Part shown: positions 30,041-38,968 of the stretch, in pieces
Layout: every line of letters starts with the position of its first letter
How positions within the stretch are numbered: the first letter of the stretch is position 1
Assembly (NCBI RefSeq): GCF_020166435.1
Contig: NZ_JAINZP010000021.1
Coordinates: 1 to 64,000 of the forward strand
Length of the DNA stretch: 64,000 bases
Origin: Pectobacterium versatile
Lineage (GTDB): Bacteria; Pseudomonadota; Gammaproteobacteria; Enterobacterales; Enterobacteriaceae
Direction: 5' to 3'
Translations under genes and position numbers: made by a program
The notes under the pieces: generated by a model
The model's input: the letters and a program-made list of their open reading frames with translations, nothing else
Told to the model about the DNA's origin: nothing
The model's database searches: none

Positions 30041-30892
30041 TCACCTCGCCGCCAACATCCCTGGATAATGTTTGGCAATAATGTCGTTCATCTGCTCGAT
30101 CAAGTCGGGGCGTTTAAAGATGAGATGACCGGTACCTTTCTGAAAGTAACGCACACTAAAGAACTCATCTTCGTATTCCTGCTGGTGCGGATTATCGCGG
30201 ATATGGTCCATCAGCCGGATAGTGACATCGCCCCGATTATCGGGGATCGGTTTGCCATCCAACAGATACAGCATACGTTCCAGATCGGCCAGTTGATCGC
30301 GTCGCCAGCCCCAGTTCAGGCCAAAGCCCCAGCGGTTATATGTCACCAGATTATTAATGATTATTTTCTTACCAAAGTAGCAAGGGTGATTGGTTTTGTA
30401 ATCCCACGATAGTCCTTTGAATACGTTGATGACCCCACGCTCGAATACCTCTTGTTTACTCTGGTGAAGTTGCTCAAACGTGCTGAGAATATTGGCTTCG
30501 CTGATGACCGGTAGCTCCCCTTCATCGAGATTTTTATGCCACTGGATACGCGCTTCAGCGTCCATCAGCGACAGCATGCCGGATTTCAGCATCAGGTCAC
30601 GCCAGATATTGCGATCCAACGTGCGCGTGATGGCTGGCATCGCCTTGTCAGGCATTTCTGTCAGCCAGCAATCGTAGCGATGCCCTTGTTTCAGCCCCCA
30701 CTCTTCAGCGGTGCCGCCGCCGATAGTCACTGTTAGCGTTGAGATCGCCCGTAGCTGGTTGAGGAGTTGCTCTATCTGTTGCAGCGCAGCATCACGTCCG
30801 GTGACGATACGCTCAATGTTGGTCGAGCAAATAAGCTCGGTGTGTTCGGTTAAAACCTCGGGTTCAATTTGCATAGTTTGCGGTCCATACAT
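30041..30892 (-). CDS. DUF4942 family protein
   Basis: 283 residues (or 277 from the ATG at 30874). No export signal. The stretch YNRWGFGLNWGWRRDQLADL and the tail VRYFQKGTGHLIFKR with DLIEQMNDIIAKHYPG are typical of DUF4942 proteins that travel with CbtA/CbeA toxin-antitoxin and RadC genes in enterobacterial CP4-like islands. Function unknown. It lies 100 bases after the CbtA-like gene, same strand. Confidence 0.75.
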   Translation of the reverse strand: MYGPQTMQIEPEVLTEHTELICSTNIERIVTGRDAALQQIEQLLNQLRAISTLTVTIGGGTAEEWGLKQGHRYDCWLTEMPDKAMPAITRTLDRNIWRDLMLKSGMLSLMDAEARIQWHKNLDEGELPVISEANILSTFEQLHQSKQEVFERGVINVFKGLSWDYKTNHPCYFGKKIIINNLVTYNRWGFGLNWGWRRDQLADLERMLYLLDGKPIPDNRGDVTIRLMDHIRDNPHQQEYEDEFFSVRYFQKGTGHLIFKRPDLIEQMNDIIAKHYPGMLAAR

Positions 30893-30991
30893 AAAAGCAA
30901 ATGCGCCAGCCGGTCAGGGCTGGCGCATTATGCATTGAGGAAGAGAGTGAATTGATTTGGCCTGGTATTACTGGAAAGCGGCTCGCAATCT

Positions 30992-31312
30992 TTATGCTTT
31001 GAGCAAGCCGGTAGCGCGTCTGGCACGGAGAACATCAACAACAGTGAGAAACGGCGATTGCTCCTGCCAGTTAAAACCGTTGCGATCGATACGCACCAGT
31101 TCGTATTTTTCCACCAGAAAATTCACGGCATTGACCAACGTGATGCCAGCATCGATATGCTCCTGAATCACATTTTCCTCACAGAACGGCGTATCGTTCA
31201 GCGTGAGGCCGTAGTGCTTTTCCAGCAGGTAGGTCAGAAGCTGCTGCCAGACAGCTATAGGTGACGCACAGGGGTTATCCTCCCGTGACGGGATTGTAGG
31301 TGATGGTTGCAT
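30992..31312 (-). CDS. CbtA/YkfI-family toxin
   Basis: 106 residues. [29 protein letters not shown]-like [20 protein letters not shown] and RARRATGLL are the signature stretches of the CbtA (YeeV)/YkfI/YpjF toxins. In E. coli these bind FtsZ and MreB and block cell division and shape. The cognate antitoxin gene lies 70 bases upstream. No obvious lesion, so the toxin may be active. Confidence 0.92.
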   Translation of the reverse strand: MQPSPTIPSREDNPCASPIAVWQQLLTYLLEKHYGLTLNDTPFCEENVIQEHIDAGITLVNAVNFLVEKYELVRIDRNGFNWQEQSPFLTVVDVLRARRATGLLKA

Positions 31313-31381
31313 GGGAATACGCTCTTCAGATTAAGTCGATAAAATCAGGGAAATGCACAAGGTGAGTAGAGAAATTATGGA

Positions 31382-31717
31382 TTAGTGTGTCGCAGCAGAA
31401 GTTGGATAAATAACAATATACACATAACCAAAACTGCCCAGCGTATCGGCTTCACAGGTCCATTCGTTGCAATGCAGCGTGATGCAGCCCTGCTGGCGGG
31501 GATTTAGCTCACCCGTGCGTAGCTTCTGCTCTAACTGCTTAATCTGCTGAGGGAAACTGTGTTCCAAGCTACGGGCCTCTGTTTTGCTAAAAGTACCGAT
31601 AAAGCTGGCCCGGTCAGCCAGATAATGCAGACGATTACCTTCCTGCACCAGTCTGGCTCCGAATCGCGGAGTGATGGCACATTTTAATCCCCATTCCGGG
31701 GTGTCCGATGATGGCAT
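31382..31717 (-). CDS. CbeA/YeeU-family antitoxin
   Basis: 111 residues; ATG 31717 follows AGGAA. WGLKCAITPRFGARLVQEGN, RLHYLADRA, GELNPRQQ and CEADTLGSFGYVYIVIYPT are the hallmark of CbeA/YafW/YfjZ proteins. In E. coli CbeA relieves CbtA toxicity by stabilising the FtsZ and MreB filaments (type IV TA) rather than by binding the toxin. It precedes the CbtA gene, the usual order. Confidence 0.92.
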   Translation of the reverse strand: MPSSDTPEWGLKCAITPRFGARLVQEGNRLHYLADRASFIGTFSKTEARSLEHSFPQQIKQLEQKLRTGELNPRQQGCITLHCNEWTCEADTLGSFGYVYIVIYPTSAATH

Positions 31718-31756
31718 GATGGTTTCCTCATAAAAACGCGGTAGTAAATGCGGTCA

Positions 31757-32230
31757 TCACAGCCAGCCGCGTTCAGCGAACGACACCACCTCAGCGCCGC
31801 CGACCACCAGATGGTCGAGCACTTTGACGTCGAGTGGTGACAATGAGTCCTTAAGCTTGTCGGTGATATAGCGGTCGGCCTGACTGGGCTCGGCCCAGCC
31901 GGAAGGATGGTTATGCGCCAGTATTACGGCAGCGGCATTATGGCGCAGTGAGGCTTTGAGGATTTCACGCGGATGCACTTCGGTGCTGTTGATGCCACCC
32001 AGCGCGATAATTTCCTTTTCTATCAGGCGATGCTGGTTATCCAGATACAGCACCATAAAGACCTCGCGCTCCAGGCTACTGAGCTCCAGCATTAACCAGC
32101 TTTTGGTGTCTTCCGAGGTTTTGAACTGCCGCGCATTTTTACGCACCCGTTTTTCCAGCAGGCACAGCGCCATCTGGATGATGCGCTGTTCTTTGGACGC
32201 AACGCAGCCTGCCAATGAATTACATGACAT
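31757..32230 (-). CDS. RadC-family JAB-domain protein (YeeS-like)
   Basis: 157 residues, ATG 32230 with GAGGAA upstream. The JAMM/MPN motif is visible: E in [14 protein letters not shown] and [14 protein letters not shown] (H-x-H...S...D) near 104-117. These short RadC proteins lack the N-terminal helix-hairpin-helix of full RadC and are constant companions of CbtA/CbeA in CP4-like islands. Biochemical role unproven despite the old repair name. First gene of the radC-cbeA-cbtA-DUF4942 group. Confidence 0.9.
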   Translation of the reverse strand: MSCNSLAGCVASKEQRIIQMALCLLEKRVRKNARQFKTSEDTKSWLMLELSSLEREVFMVLYLDNQHRLIEKEIIALGGINSTEVHPREILKASLRHNAAAVILAHNHPSGWAEPSQADRYITDKLKDSLSPLDVKVLDHLVVGGAEVVSFAERGWL

Positions 32231-32307
32231 GGTGATTCCTCAAGTTAAAAATCAGGCATAAAAAAGCCACTTCACACATGGAAGTGGCGTGTATTAGGGA
32301 AAATCAT

Positions 32308-32802
32308 TTATTTTGCGGGGGAATTAGGTATCGGGTTTTCCGTCAACAAAGGAAGTGACTCCTCTAAGCTGTCTGCGAGTTCGTCTGCAGATAACTTCCC
32401 TGCTCGGTAATCCTGAATTTTTTCCAGTAGAGGTTCTTTATTAGCTATGAGGTAATCCAAACAGCGCTTTCGGTTTAATATCAACCTAACCGGAGTAGGA
32501 AGTATTTCATAAGCTTTATTGAATACACTCTCGATAAACACATCGTCTTTAAGCTTATCTTCAGCAATACCTATTAGCCCATTAATTATCACTTGCTGAA
32601 ACATTAGCTTATATTTTGATGAAAAAACCGATTCTGACTTTTCAGAAGATTGATGTACGACATCGTCCTGATTAGATTCATTTATAATAGGTGAGATTTC
32701 AGCACATGACTCTGATGAATCTATTTCACATTGTGGTTTCTCTCTTGAAACATGAAACTTTCCTTTTAGACGCTGGAAACGTCCTTTTAGACCTTCAGAC
32801 AT
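32308..32802 (-). CDS. Small hypothetical protein of the exported-protein cluster
   Basis: 164 residues from ATG 32802, which has GGAG upstream; the longer frame overlaps the previous gene. Basic N-terminus (MSEGLKGRFQRLKGKFHVSR), an acidic serine-rich middle, then an amphipathic helical domain with a C-terminal DYRAGKLSADELADSLEESL. No signal peptide, so it is cytoplasmic unlike its neighbours. Not recognised. Confidence 0.55.
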   Translation of the reverse strand: MSEGLKGRFQRLKGKFHVSREKPQCEIDSSESCAEISPIINESNQDDVVHQSSEKSESVFSSKYKLMFQQVIINGLIGIAEDKLKDDVFIESVFNKAYEILPTPVRLILNRKRCLDYLIANKEPLLEKIQDYRAGKLSADELADSLEESLPLLTENPIPNSPAK

Positions 32803-32834
32803 AAATTCTCCACACTGAAATATGAATTCCGTAA

Positions 32835-33650
32835 TCACTCAATTCGCAGCGTGCCATTGGGTAAGTTAAACCATACAGGCCGACCATCTTTATACTCTAT
32901 TGTCACCCCCTCTCCTGCATACCCATCATGCATTTTATAATAAATTGAATAATACGGCCCATCACCGCCAACTTTAGTCACTTGAGCACAAAGCTGATCA
33001 GAGTTGCTTGATGCCCCCTTTTTTATCATTGCATCATTTATAACCGAACAACCGTTTTCCTTTAAATATGAGGTGATTCTTTCAACCTCTGCCATATCCT
33101 TTTTAGGGGGAGTGGATGCTGGGGTTGAAGGACGAGGAGAAAATTGAACAGAATCATTCCTGGTCGTAGGGTCATCTCCTTGTAGTGCAAGGTAAACAGG
33201 GCAATCTGACAGCCCAACTTTGCACACCTTCTCCAGTGCCTGTTGAGCCGGCCAGCCTTTTAACCCAGTATATTCAGCACCCGTTTCATCTGCACAATAT
33301 GTGATGTCCTGATAAAAATTTCCAACAGAGTTCCTTGTGGTTGCTATCAGACAGGTCAATGCAACGGGTGGTTTACCATCCCAACGAATGTTTCCTTTTT
33401 TCCATATTGGATCTTCATTTGAATTAATTCCAATTCTATTTACATTATCCTCCAACTCTTTCAACAAAGGAATATCACCAGGTTTTGTTCGTAGCTTTAG
33501 ATTTATATTGTTTATATTTTTCAACACTTCACCACCCTGCTTATTTAAGAGAAATGTATATCTATCTGGATGAATATTTCCTTTTATAACCATTGCATAT
33601 GAATGAAAGCAGCTTAAAATCAATGTTAGCAATAACATTAAATTTTTCAT
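32835..33650 (-). CDS. Exported hypothetical protein
   Basis: 271 residues; ATG 33650 with AAGGA. Clear signal peptide (MKNLMLLLTLILSCFHSYA). The mature protein has paired cysteines (LTCLIATT/TYCADE, KVCKVGLSDC, GCSVINDA/QLCAQV) consistent with disulfides, a proline-rich linker around 175-185, and a C-terminal beta-rich part (YYSIYYKMHDGYAGEG). Not recognised. AT-rich, same strand as its neighbours at 32308, 33695 and 33896. Confidence 0.65.
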   Translation of the reverse strand: MKNLMLLLTLILSCFHSYAMVIKGNIHPDRYTFLLNKQGGEVLKNINNINLKLRTKPGDIPLLKELEDNVNRIGINSNEDPIWKKGNIRWDGKPPVALTCLIATTRNSVGNFYQDITYCADETGAEYTGLKGWPAQQALEKVCKVGLSDCPVYLALQGDDPTTRNDSVQFSPRPSTPASTPPKKDMAEVERITSYLKENGCSVINDAMIKKGASSNSDQLCAQVTKVGGDGPYYSIYYKMHDGYAGEGVTIEYKDGRPVWFNLPNGTLRIE

Positions 33651-33694
33651 TTATTATCCTTGTTTTTGAGTTCACTAATTAAAAGAGTATAGTT

Positions 33695-33877
33695 TTACGC
33701 AATTTCATTTCTTGACAACCGTCTTATTGAATGGCATATCCCCCAAGTTAAAAAACCTGCTGTAATAGATTTCAATATAATGGATGAACTCTGCATTAAA
33801 ACAACACACATCGCGAGAGCTGCTATAGTTATATCTGCTACATTTCCACTTTTTACCTTTTTACTCTTCTGATTCAT
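33695..33877 (-). CDS. Small membrane protein
   Basis: 60 residues from ATG 33877 (GGAG seven bases upstream). Basic start MNQKSKKVKSGN, then one or two hydrophobic segments (about 13-30 and 33-48), ending with a basic tail. Placed between two exported-protein genes on the same strand, so probably one cluster. Not recognised. Confidence 0.5.
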   Translation of the reverse strand: MNQKSKKVKSGNVADITIAALAMCVVLMQSSSIILKSITAGFLTWGICHSIRRLSRNEIA

Positions 33878-33895
33878 AATCATACTCCGACTAAA

Positions 33896-34360
33896 TTACT
33901 GATTGATGCAGTCCTGCCACGTAATATCCTTTAATGCTTCATTTAAACCACTGGCCGAAAAATCTTTAGATTCCCCAGATTGGAAAGAAGTAAAACGCAG
34001 CAGATCACTGTTTTTCGTCTGCTTGAGTACCTCAAAAATAATAGTGGCTGGAATCTCCCCATTGACATTCTTTACGTTATCTAATTCGTATTTTTGGCTA
34101 TTGATGGACAGGAATACATCCTGAGCACCTTCTATAGAAGTGATTGCATAGCTTTCAGCCGGAATGCTGAAACGGACAACCAATTGCTGGTTAGCACACT
34201 CAAGAGTCAGAACTTCATTGCTGGCATTCCTGCTATTGAGCGAAAACTCCATCCCACCGGTTGTCCCATACCAATCTCCCCACTGCTGATCTGCTACAAC
34301 TGCATGTGCGTTAGTACAAAATATCAGCGCTGTAACTATCCAGATTCGTAGACACTTCAT
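33896..34360 (-). CDS. Exported hypothetical protein
   Basis: 154 residues from ATG 34360, chosen for AGGA eight bases upstream; 34375 is an alternative. Signal peptide MKCLRIWIVTALIFCTNAHA. The mature domain looks all-beta (QWGDWYGTTGGMEFSL, TLECANQQLVVRFSIP) with two cysteines that could pair. Not recognised. It is the first gene of a four-gene minus-strand cluster of small envelope proteins. Confidence 0.6.
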   Translation of the reverse strand: MKCLRIWIVTALIFCTNAHAVVADQQWGDWYGTTGGMEFSLNSRNASNEVLTLECANQQLVVRFSIPAESYAITSIEGAQDVFLSINSQKYELDNVKNVNGEIPATIIFEVLKQTKNSDLLRFTSFQSGESKDFSASGLNEALKDITWQDCINQ

Positions 34361-34375
34361 AAATAATTTCCTCAT

Positions 34376-35012
34376 GATTTTATTGAAAAATTTATAACTC
34401 CGATGATTAACATTTTCATGATTATCGTAATGTTGAACTGATGGCAGGTATAATCGTTAATACAGATCGAAAAACGATTATCGATCGTCATTTTCTATTA
34501 TAAAAACGATCGATTTTTAATTATTGATAGTCATTATCTATCAAAATAAGGTTATTCGATCGATAATGCAGATCGGTCTATCTAAAGCCGTACTTTAGGA
34601 TACTTCTGGAGGACTTCATATTGGTAATATAGAACCGAAAAAAAATAGAAAGCTAAATTAATTCATTAGAATATTGATAAAAACTCAAAAAAGTATTTTT
34701 AAAAATGTACGTTTTTAAAAAATTATAAAAACTTAAAACAAAAATCACATTTTAATTTAAATATCTTTTAAAAAACCGAATGTGATTGAATAAAAATTAA
34801 TTATCTTATTTAAGATCCAAAATATTCTATTGTCAGTAAATCAAACAAGTGAGCGAATGCCAATGGGTTTACTAAATTAAGTGATTCAGGTGATCTACTT
34901 CAGTCAGTGTACATACAACTTGAAAGATAACGCGTATAATTATCTTATACGCTCGTTATTTTCAAATATATTACCTCTAAAGAGATACATTCCTATACAT
35001 TTCACATGAAAA
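34376..35012. other. Long AT-rich intergenic region with small palindromes
   Basis: About 640 bases. The part at 34465-34580 holds repeated ATCGAT/CGATCG motifs, among them GATCGATTTTT and TGATAGTCATTATCTATCA. The right part holds the relic of the palindromic element. No gene seen; promoter or partitioning/replication function possible but not shown. Confidence 0.45.
34878..34938. repeat. Degraded copy of the palindromic element
   Basis: TAAGTGATTCAGGTGA (34878-34893) and ACAACTTGAAAGATAACGCG with TATA (34915-34938) match, in order, the middle and the right end of the complete elements at 6697 and 63494; the part between them is deleted. Confidence 0.65.
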
Positions 35013-36077
35013 TTAACATGCATCTATGATGTTGAAATTTATTTCTGAAACAACGAGTTCTGTTTCTTTAACATCTGTAATGGTTTCATGTTCTTTAGAT
35101 GATTTTAATTTATCAAAATTCATTAGTTTTTTTGATTTTTTATTTATTGCCAACTTATTTCGACCATTTTGCGCTTCCCATGCTTTATTGAAACGGCGAA
35201 TGAATTTATTATCTTGATAATACCAGAATATATATAAACAGCGAATAATTAAATATTTTTCACTAATGCTTGCTGGCTTGAATAACGAAAGCAATGAGTC
35301 TGCATGAATAAAGTTACCAGTCATTGTAAAATTCAATTCATGGCTATGTGTATAATAATTATGTTCAAGTGGTGATAATGCTATATTCTTTGTTTTATTT
35401 AATAGTCTTTTTTGTGCACCGATTTTAACGTTTCGTTTATCTTTTTGCATATACCCCCATGCCCATTCACACTTGATTTTATCTGTTTTTTTTAGAGGGA
35501 TTTTATCTTTTAGCGGATAGCTATCATACCAATCAGATCTGATTCTATTCATAAGTTCAAGTTTTCTTTTCAACCCTAGTGCTGCTCGATCAAAAAAGTC
35601 AACAATAACTAAAAATCGCTCCTGATGGTTAGCTGGGTAAAGTGTAATATCTAATTTGTTGTATAAAATTTCTGGCGAAATGATTGGATCTCCTGTTTCA
35701 GTTTTAACAACGAAGGTACGGTTCGCAAGAAAATTAATATCCAACGTACGAATGCTGAGCCAAGTAAAATAACATGCATCCTGGCATTTTTTAAACCATG
35801 CAAATTCACGCATAGGAATTAAATTGTCATTCATATGCTTATAATAGTTAGCAACGCAGCCTTGTTTATGGTAATCATCATAAAATCTTTTAATAGCATC
35901 ACTTATTGCCATCGATGCTTTTTTTATATCTAAACCATGTATGTGATCAATATTTAATGTGCTGTCCTGATATTTTTTATCATAATTTATGGCCGCAATA
36001 TCATGCTGAAATATCCATCTGCAGAACCGCAACTCCCTCTCACTTTTTAGTTCCACACTAGTCAACTTTTTGTTCAC
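35013..36077 (-). CDS. Island hypothetical protein, 354 residues
   Basis: GTG 36077 is preferred, with AGGGAG eight bases upstream. Lysine/asparagine-rich, no signal peptide or membrane span. Short recognisable phrases (FAWFKKCQDACYFTWLSIR, HSHELNFTMTGNF) do not tell a family. It stands divergent from the AlpA gene, a place often held in enterobacterial islands by proteins of unknown function. Very AT-rich compared with the core. Confidence 0.6.
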   Translation of the reverse strand: MNKKLTSVELKSERELRFCRWIFQHDIAAINYDKKYQDSTLNIDHIHGLDIKKASMAISDAIKRFYDDYHKQGCVANYYKHMNDNLIPMREFAWFKKCQDACYFTWLSIRTLDINFLANRTFVVKTETGDPIISPEILYNKLDITLYPANHQERFLVIVDFFDRAALGLKRKLELMNRIRSDWYDSYPLKDKIPLKKTDKIKCEWAWGYMQKDKRNVKIGAQKRLLNKTKNIALSPLEHNYYTHSHELNFTMTGNFIHADSLLSLFKPASISEKYLIIRCLYIFWYYQDNKFIRRFNKAWEAQNGRNKLAINKKSKKLMNFDKLKSSKEHETITDVKETELVVSEINFNIIDAC

Positions 36078-36503
36078 GCCATATCTCCCTACTGATCATG
36101 ACACCTAATAGCGAAGTACCGCACATACATCTTTTCTTTCAGTTTAACTGTTTAAAACAGTAGGGTAAATCATTTGAAAAATTATAGTTTTTTTATAGGT
36201 AAAATCGTAGGCAATAACTTGCATACAACCACTGAAAAACCTGGCCTACATAAAGAAAAATCACGAAAAAATTCGTACCAGTGATGAGAACTACTGATAG
36301 TCCTAATGAGTATTACATCGAAGAAAGGATTGCTTAGGTCAGTTACCTGCTCTGTACGACCTTCCGTGGGTGATAATCGCGAAGGCTAATGCTGTTCAGT
36401 ATGAGGTATCAAAAGATGAAAATGTGTATTACTCAACATATTCACCACATGACATGAAAGGATGTCATCCGGCGTCCTCCTGACTCTTTACAGGTAGACT
36501 TTC
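36078..36503. other. Divergent intergenic region upstream of alpA
   Basis: About 430 bases between the 354-residue gene and the AlpA gene. GGATGTCATCC near 36460 is a short palindrome close to the AlpA start and might be an operator. Otherwise nothing. Confidence 0.4.
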
Positions 36504-36710
36504 ATGAACATGATTAATATCCATAACGACAAATTCGTTGATATGACTTTTATTACCTCTTTCACAGGTATGACTGATAAGTGGTTTTACAAATTAATAC
36601 AGGAGGGGAAGTTTCCACATCCTGTCAAATTCGGACGTAGTTCTCGTTGGTTAGAAAGTGAAGTGATTGCATGGTTTGAAGAACAGTTAGTTAAATCACG
36701 GAAAAAATAG
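36504..36710 (+). CDS. AlpA-family excisionase/regulator
   Basis: 68 residues. The MerR-like winged helix of AlpA is clear: FVDMTFITSFTGMTDKWFYK, LIQEGKFPHPVKFGRSSRW and ESEVIAWFEEQL. In CP4-57 and other P4-like islands AlpA activates excision or integrase-linked genes. Plus strand, upstream of the Gp2-like gene. It is the likely recombination directionality factor of unit B. Confidence 0.92.
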   Translation: MNMINIHNDKFVDMTFITSFTGMTDKWFYKLIQEGKFPHPVKFGRSSRWLESEVIAWFEEQLVKSRKK

Positions 36711-37048
36711 CAATTGAAAAATAAGTTATCAGTAAGGAATAAGTAATACTATAACTTCGGAGTGAGAAAACAAGGGAATTAGCCCTTTCGATTAGATACA
36801 TTAACGGTGAAAGATAAAAACCCATGTCGGGTTGGTAATATATACATATACAACAGAGAATATCAATACTTATTAATCACCCCTAATTATAATCTATGAA
36901 AGATGTTGCTATCGTTATCTACCAACGAATAGGTAAATAAGTTTAAATACACCAAGTGATTAATATTAATTATGCAATATACATTATGAAATGAAAACGA
37001 TCTTCGTTTTTATTTTAATAAAAAGACTTTAATAAAGGGAGTATTGTT
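36711..37048. other. Spacer between alpA and the Gp2-like gene
   Basis: About 340 AT-rich bases; AGGGAG at about 37037 is the ribosome site of the next gene. Nothing else recognised. Confidence 0.4.
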
Positions 37049-37675
37049 ATGACAGGTTACAATAATAATCATGGGGCATTAAACAATCATTACATAGAGA
37101 AAATGAAAACGGTGATTGGTAATGCAGTACAAGACCATCACAGAACAATGGCTGTAGTCATGTTGCTCCGATTACCTGATCATGTTAATGACAGCAACGA
37201 TATCCCCACTATGATTAATTATAGCCAAGGAATTATGAGTCGTTTTATCGAGTCACTGAATGCGAAGATTGCTTCTCTTATGAATAAAAAGAAAAAACAA
37301 GATATCAGAACACATCCTTGCCATCTGAGATATTCATGGGTTCGTGAATATTGCCAGAATGGAAAACCTCACTACCACGCTGTTATCTATGTAAATAAAG
37401 ATTCATTCCATTCACTTGGTGATTATATGAAAATTTCAGATAACTTAGGCTCACTAATTCGTGAAGCATGGTTAAGTGCGTTAAATTTAATTGGTCACAA
37501 TGAATATCTAAGTCTGGTTCATTTTCCAGAAAACCCCCTTTATTATCTAAATGTCAATGAATCCCAGTACCCTCAGGTTTTCAATGACCTGATGTATCGC
37601 CTTAGCTACTTTGCTAAGGATAAATCAAAGAGTTATAGCAAAGAACAGCGTTCTTTTGGATGCAGTCAGCGCTAA
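37049..37675 (+). CDS. Inovirus Gp2-type / YagK-YfjJ C-terminal domain protein
   Basis: 208 residues. The stretch RYSWVREYCQNGKPHYHAVI contains the H-x-H (HYH) of HUH replication enzymes, and the family in CP4-like islands (YagK, YfjJ) is annotated inovirus-type Gp2. A tyrosine-bearing helix (DLMYRLSYFAKDKSK) lies near the C-terminus, where the nicking Tyr would be. Probably a replication initiator-like gene of the element. Plus strand, downstream of AlpA. Confidence 0.8.
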   Translation: MTGYNNNHGALNNHYIEKMKTVIGNAVQDHHRTMAVVMLLRLPDHVNDSNDIPTMINYSQGIMSRFIESLNAKIASLMNKKKKQDIRTHPCHLRYSWVREYCQNGKPHYHAVIYVNKDSFHSLGDYMKISDNLGSLIREAWLSALNLIGHNEYLSLVHFPENPLYYLNVNESQYPQVFNDLMYRLSYFAKDKSKSYSKEQRSFGCSQR

Positions 37676-37727
37676 AAGAGAATCCGTGATATTAGGGCAA
37701 AAAAAGTATAATTCACTTCGTGGTTAA

Positions 37728-37915
37728 TTAGACGTTAGGAATAGGAAACTGAATGAAGCGATCTGGTGACGAAATCGTCAGTGACCGAGTAGCCCGGGAA
37801 ATGGCTACATAAAAGCGTTTCGCTTGTGCTTGGCGTTCATTAACAAAATGGGGCACGTTAGGAATAACGACATGATCAAATTCAAGCCCCTTTAATAGCA
37901 GCGGATGCAGAGGGT
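37728..37915 (-). pseudogene. UvrD-like helicase C-terminal fragment
   Basis: Minus-strand codons read KGLEFDHVVIPNVPHFVNER, then RFYVAISRATRSLTISSP to a stop at 37728. KGLEFD and YVAISRA are motifs V and VI of UvrD/Rep superfamily-1 helicases. Everything upstream is missing; the fragment begins next to the mrr stop, so a deletion joined the two. Confidence 0.85.
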
Positions 37916-37923
37916 TTCTGCGG

Positions 37924-38838
37924 TTACTCGAAGTAGTCCATATCCAATTTAGGCACTTTAACCAAGCGGGAAGATACACCCACCTCGTTTTCGATCATCA
38001 GGTGGACTAAACGTTCACCATCAACCAACACCATGCCTTCAACGGAATGAGCAAAATCTCTCGCTTGTGCAGTGAAACCTGATGTAGTGATAAATACACC
38101 GCGCTTTGCTTTTTGTCCCGCTAATGCGCCATAGAAAGCCTGAAGTTCAGGGCGTCCGACGGTGTTCTGCCAGCGTTTAGCCTGCACATACACCTTTTCT
38201 AGCCCCAGCTTATCAAGTGAAATAATGCCATCAATGCCGCCATCCCCAGTACCGCCTACGCGCTGAAGATCATCGCGATGTCCGCCATAGCCCAGTCGGT
38301 GAAGCACATCCAAAACAATGACTTCAAAACGCGCCGGAGAGACCTGTAATAAATTCTCTAGCACTTCAACAGCGACAGCGTCACGTAGCTCTTTTAACGC
38401 TTGATCGAGGCGATCGTCAGGGCTGCTTTTCGCTAATTCTTCATGCGTGAGCAACGTTGGACTTTGATCCAATTCCACAGCATCAGATTGTTGTTTGAGT
38501 TTGACATCCATGAAATCAAACGCCAGATGGTTCACTTGTTCTTCCGTTAGCGGTTGAGGATGAGCCTGTATCCAATGAAGCCCTTCCGTGGTTAAACACC
38601 ACTTTCCTCTTGATAGGCTTTGAGATAGCCCCGCACGTTTCAAGCGATCATGCGCCCAGCCAGTTCGGTTTTTATACACCAACTGACCGCTAGCAATCAT
38701 CACCGCACGCTGATTATCATCGAGGCCAAGCATATCAGCAGCAGCTTCGTGCGCATCACGCGCAGGAACACCCTCGGGCTTGGTAGCTAAAAAACGCAGT
38801 ACAGGTTCAATAAATTTATCGTAAGTTGGTACGGTCAT
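37924..38838 (-). CDS. mrr: Mrr restriction endonuclease (modified DNA)
   Basis: 304 residues, same length as E. coli Mrr and near-identical over long stretches as I recall it. N-terminal winged-helix DNA-recognition domain (about 1-95), then the PD-(D/E)XK-type nuclease: RFEVIVLDVLHRLGYGG, GGTGDGGIDGIISLDKLG (D) and EKVYVQAKRW (Q-A-K). E. coli Mrr cuts DNA carrying some methyladenine or methylcytosine marks and is toxic with certain foreign methylases or under high pressure. Here it sits beside two resident type I methylases, which must make marks it tolerates. The C-terminal 119 bp are duplicated at 19645-19763. Confidence 0.97.
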   Translation of the reverse strand: MTVPTYDKFIEPVLRFLATKPEGVPARDAHEAAADMLGLDDNQRAVMIASGQLVYKNRTGWAHDRLKRAGLSQSLSRGKWCLTTEGLHWIQAHPQPLTEEQVNHLAFDFMDVKLKQQSDAVELDQSPTLLTHEELAKSSPDDRLDQALKELRDAVAVEVLENLLQVSPARFEVIVLDVLHRLGYGGHRDDLQRVGGTGDGGIDGIISLDKLGLEKVYVQAKRWQNTVGRPELQAFYGALAGQKAKRGVFITTSGFTAQARDFAHSVEGMVLVDGERLVHLMIENEVGVSSRLVKVPKLDMDYFE

Positions 38839-38968
38839 AGATACATCCCTGCTGATATTTTCTAATGATTAGAGACCAAACAACTGAATCATTACCGTAT
38901 GCTAGATAAGACATTGCAGATCAGAGTGTTGTACAACAATTTTACCGCTAAGCTAAAGTAGGTACCGC
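38839..38968. promoter_or_regulatory. mrr upstream region
   Basis: About 130 bases between the YgjP-like gene and mrr. The gap suggests that mrr has its own promoter. TTGTACAACAA near 38929 is a small palindrome that might be an operator. Confidence 0.4.
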
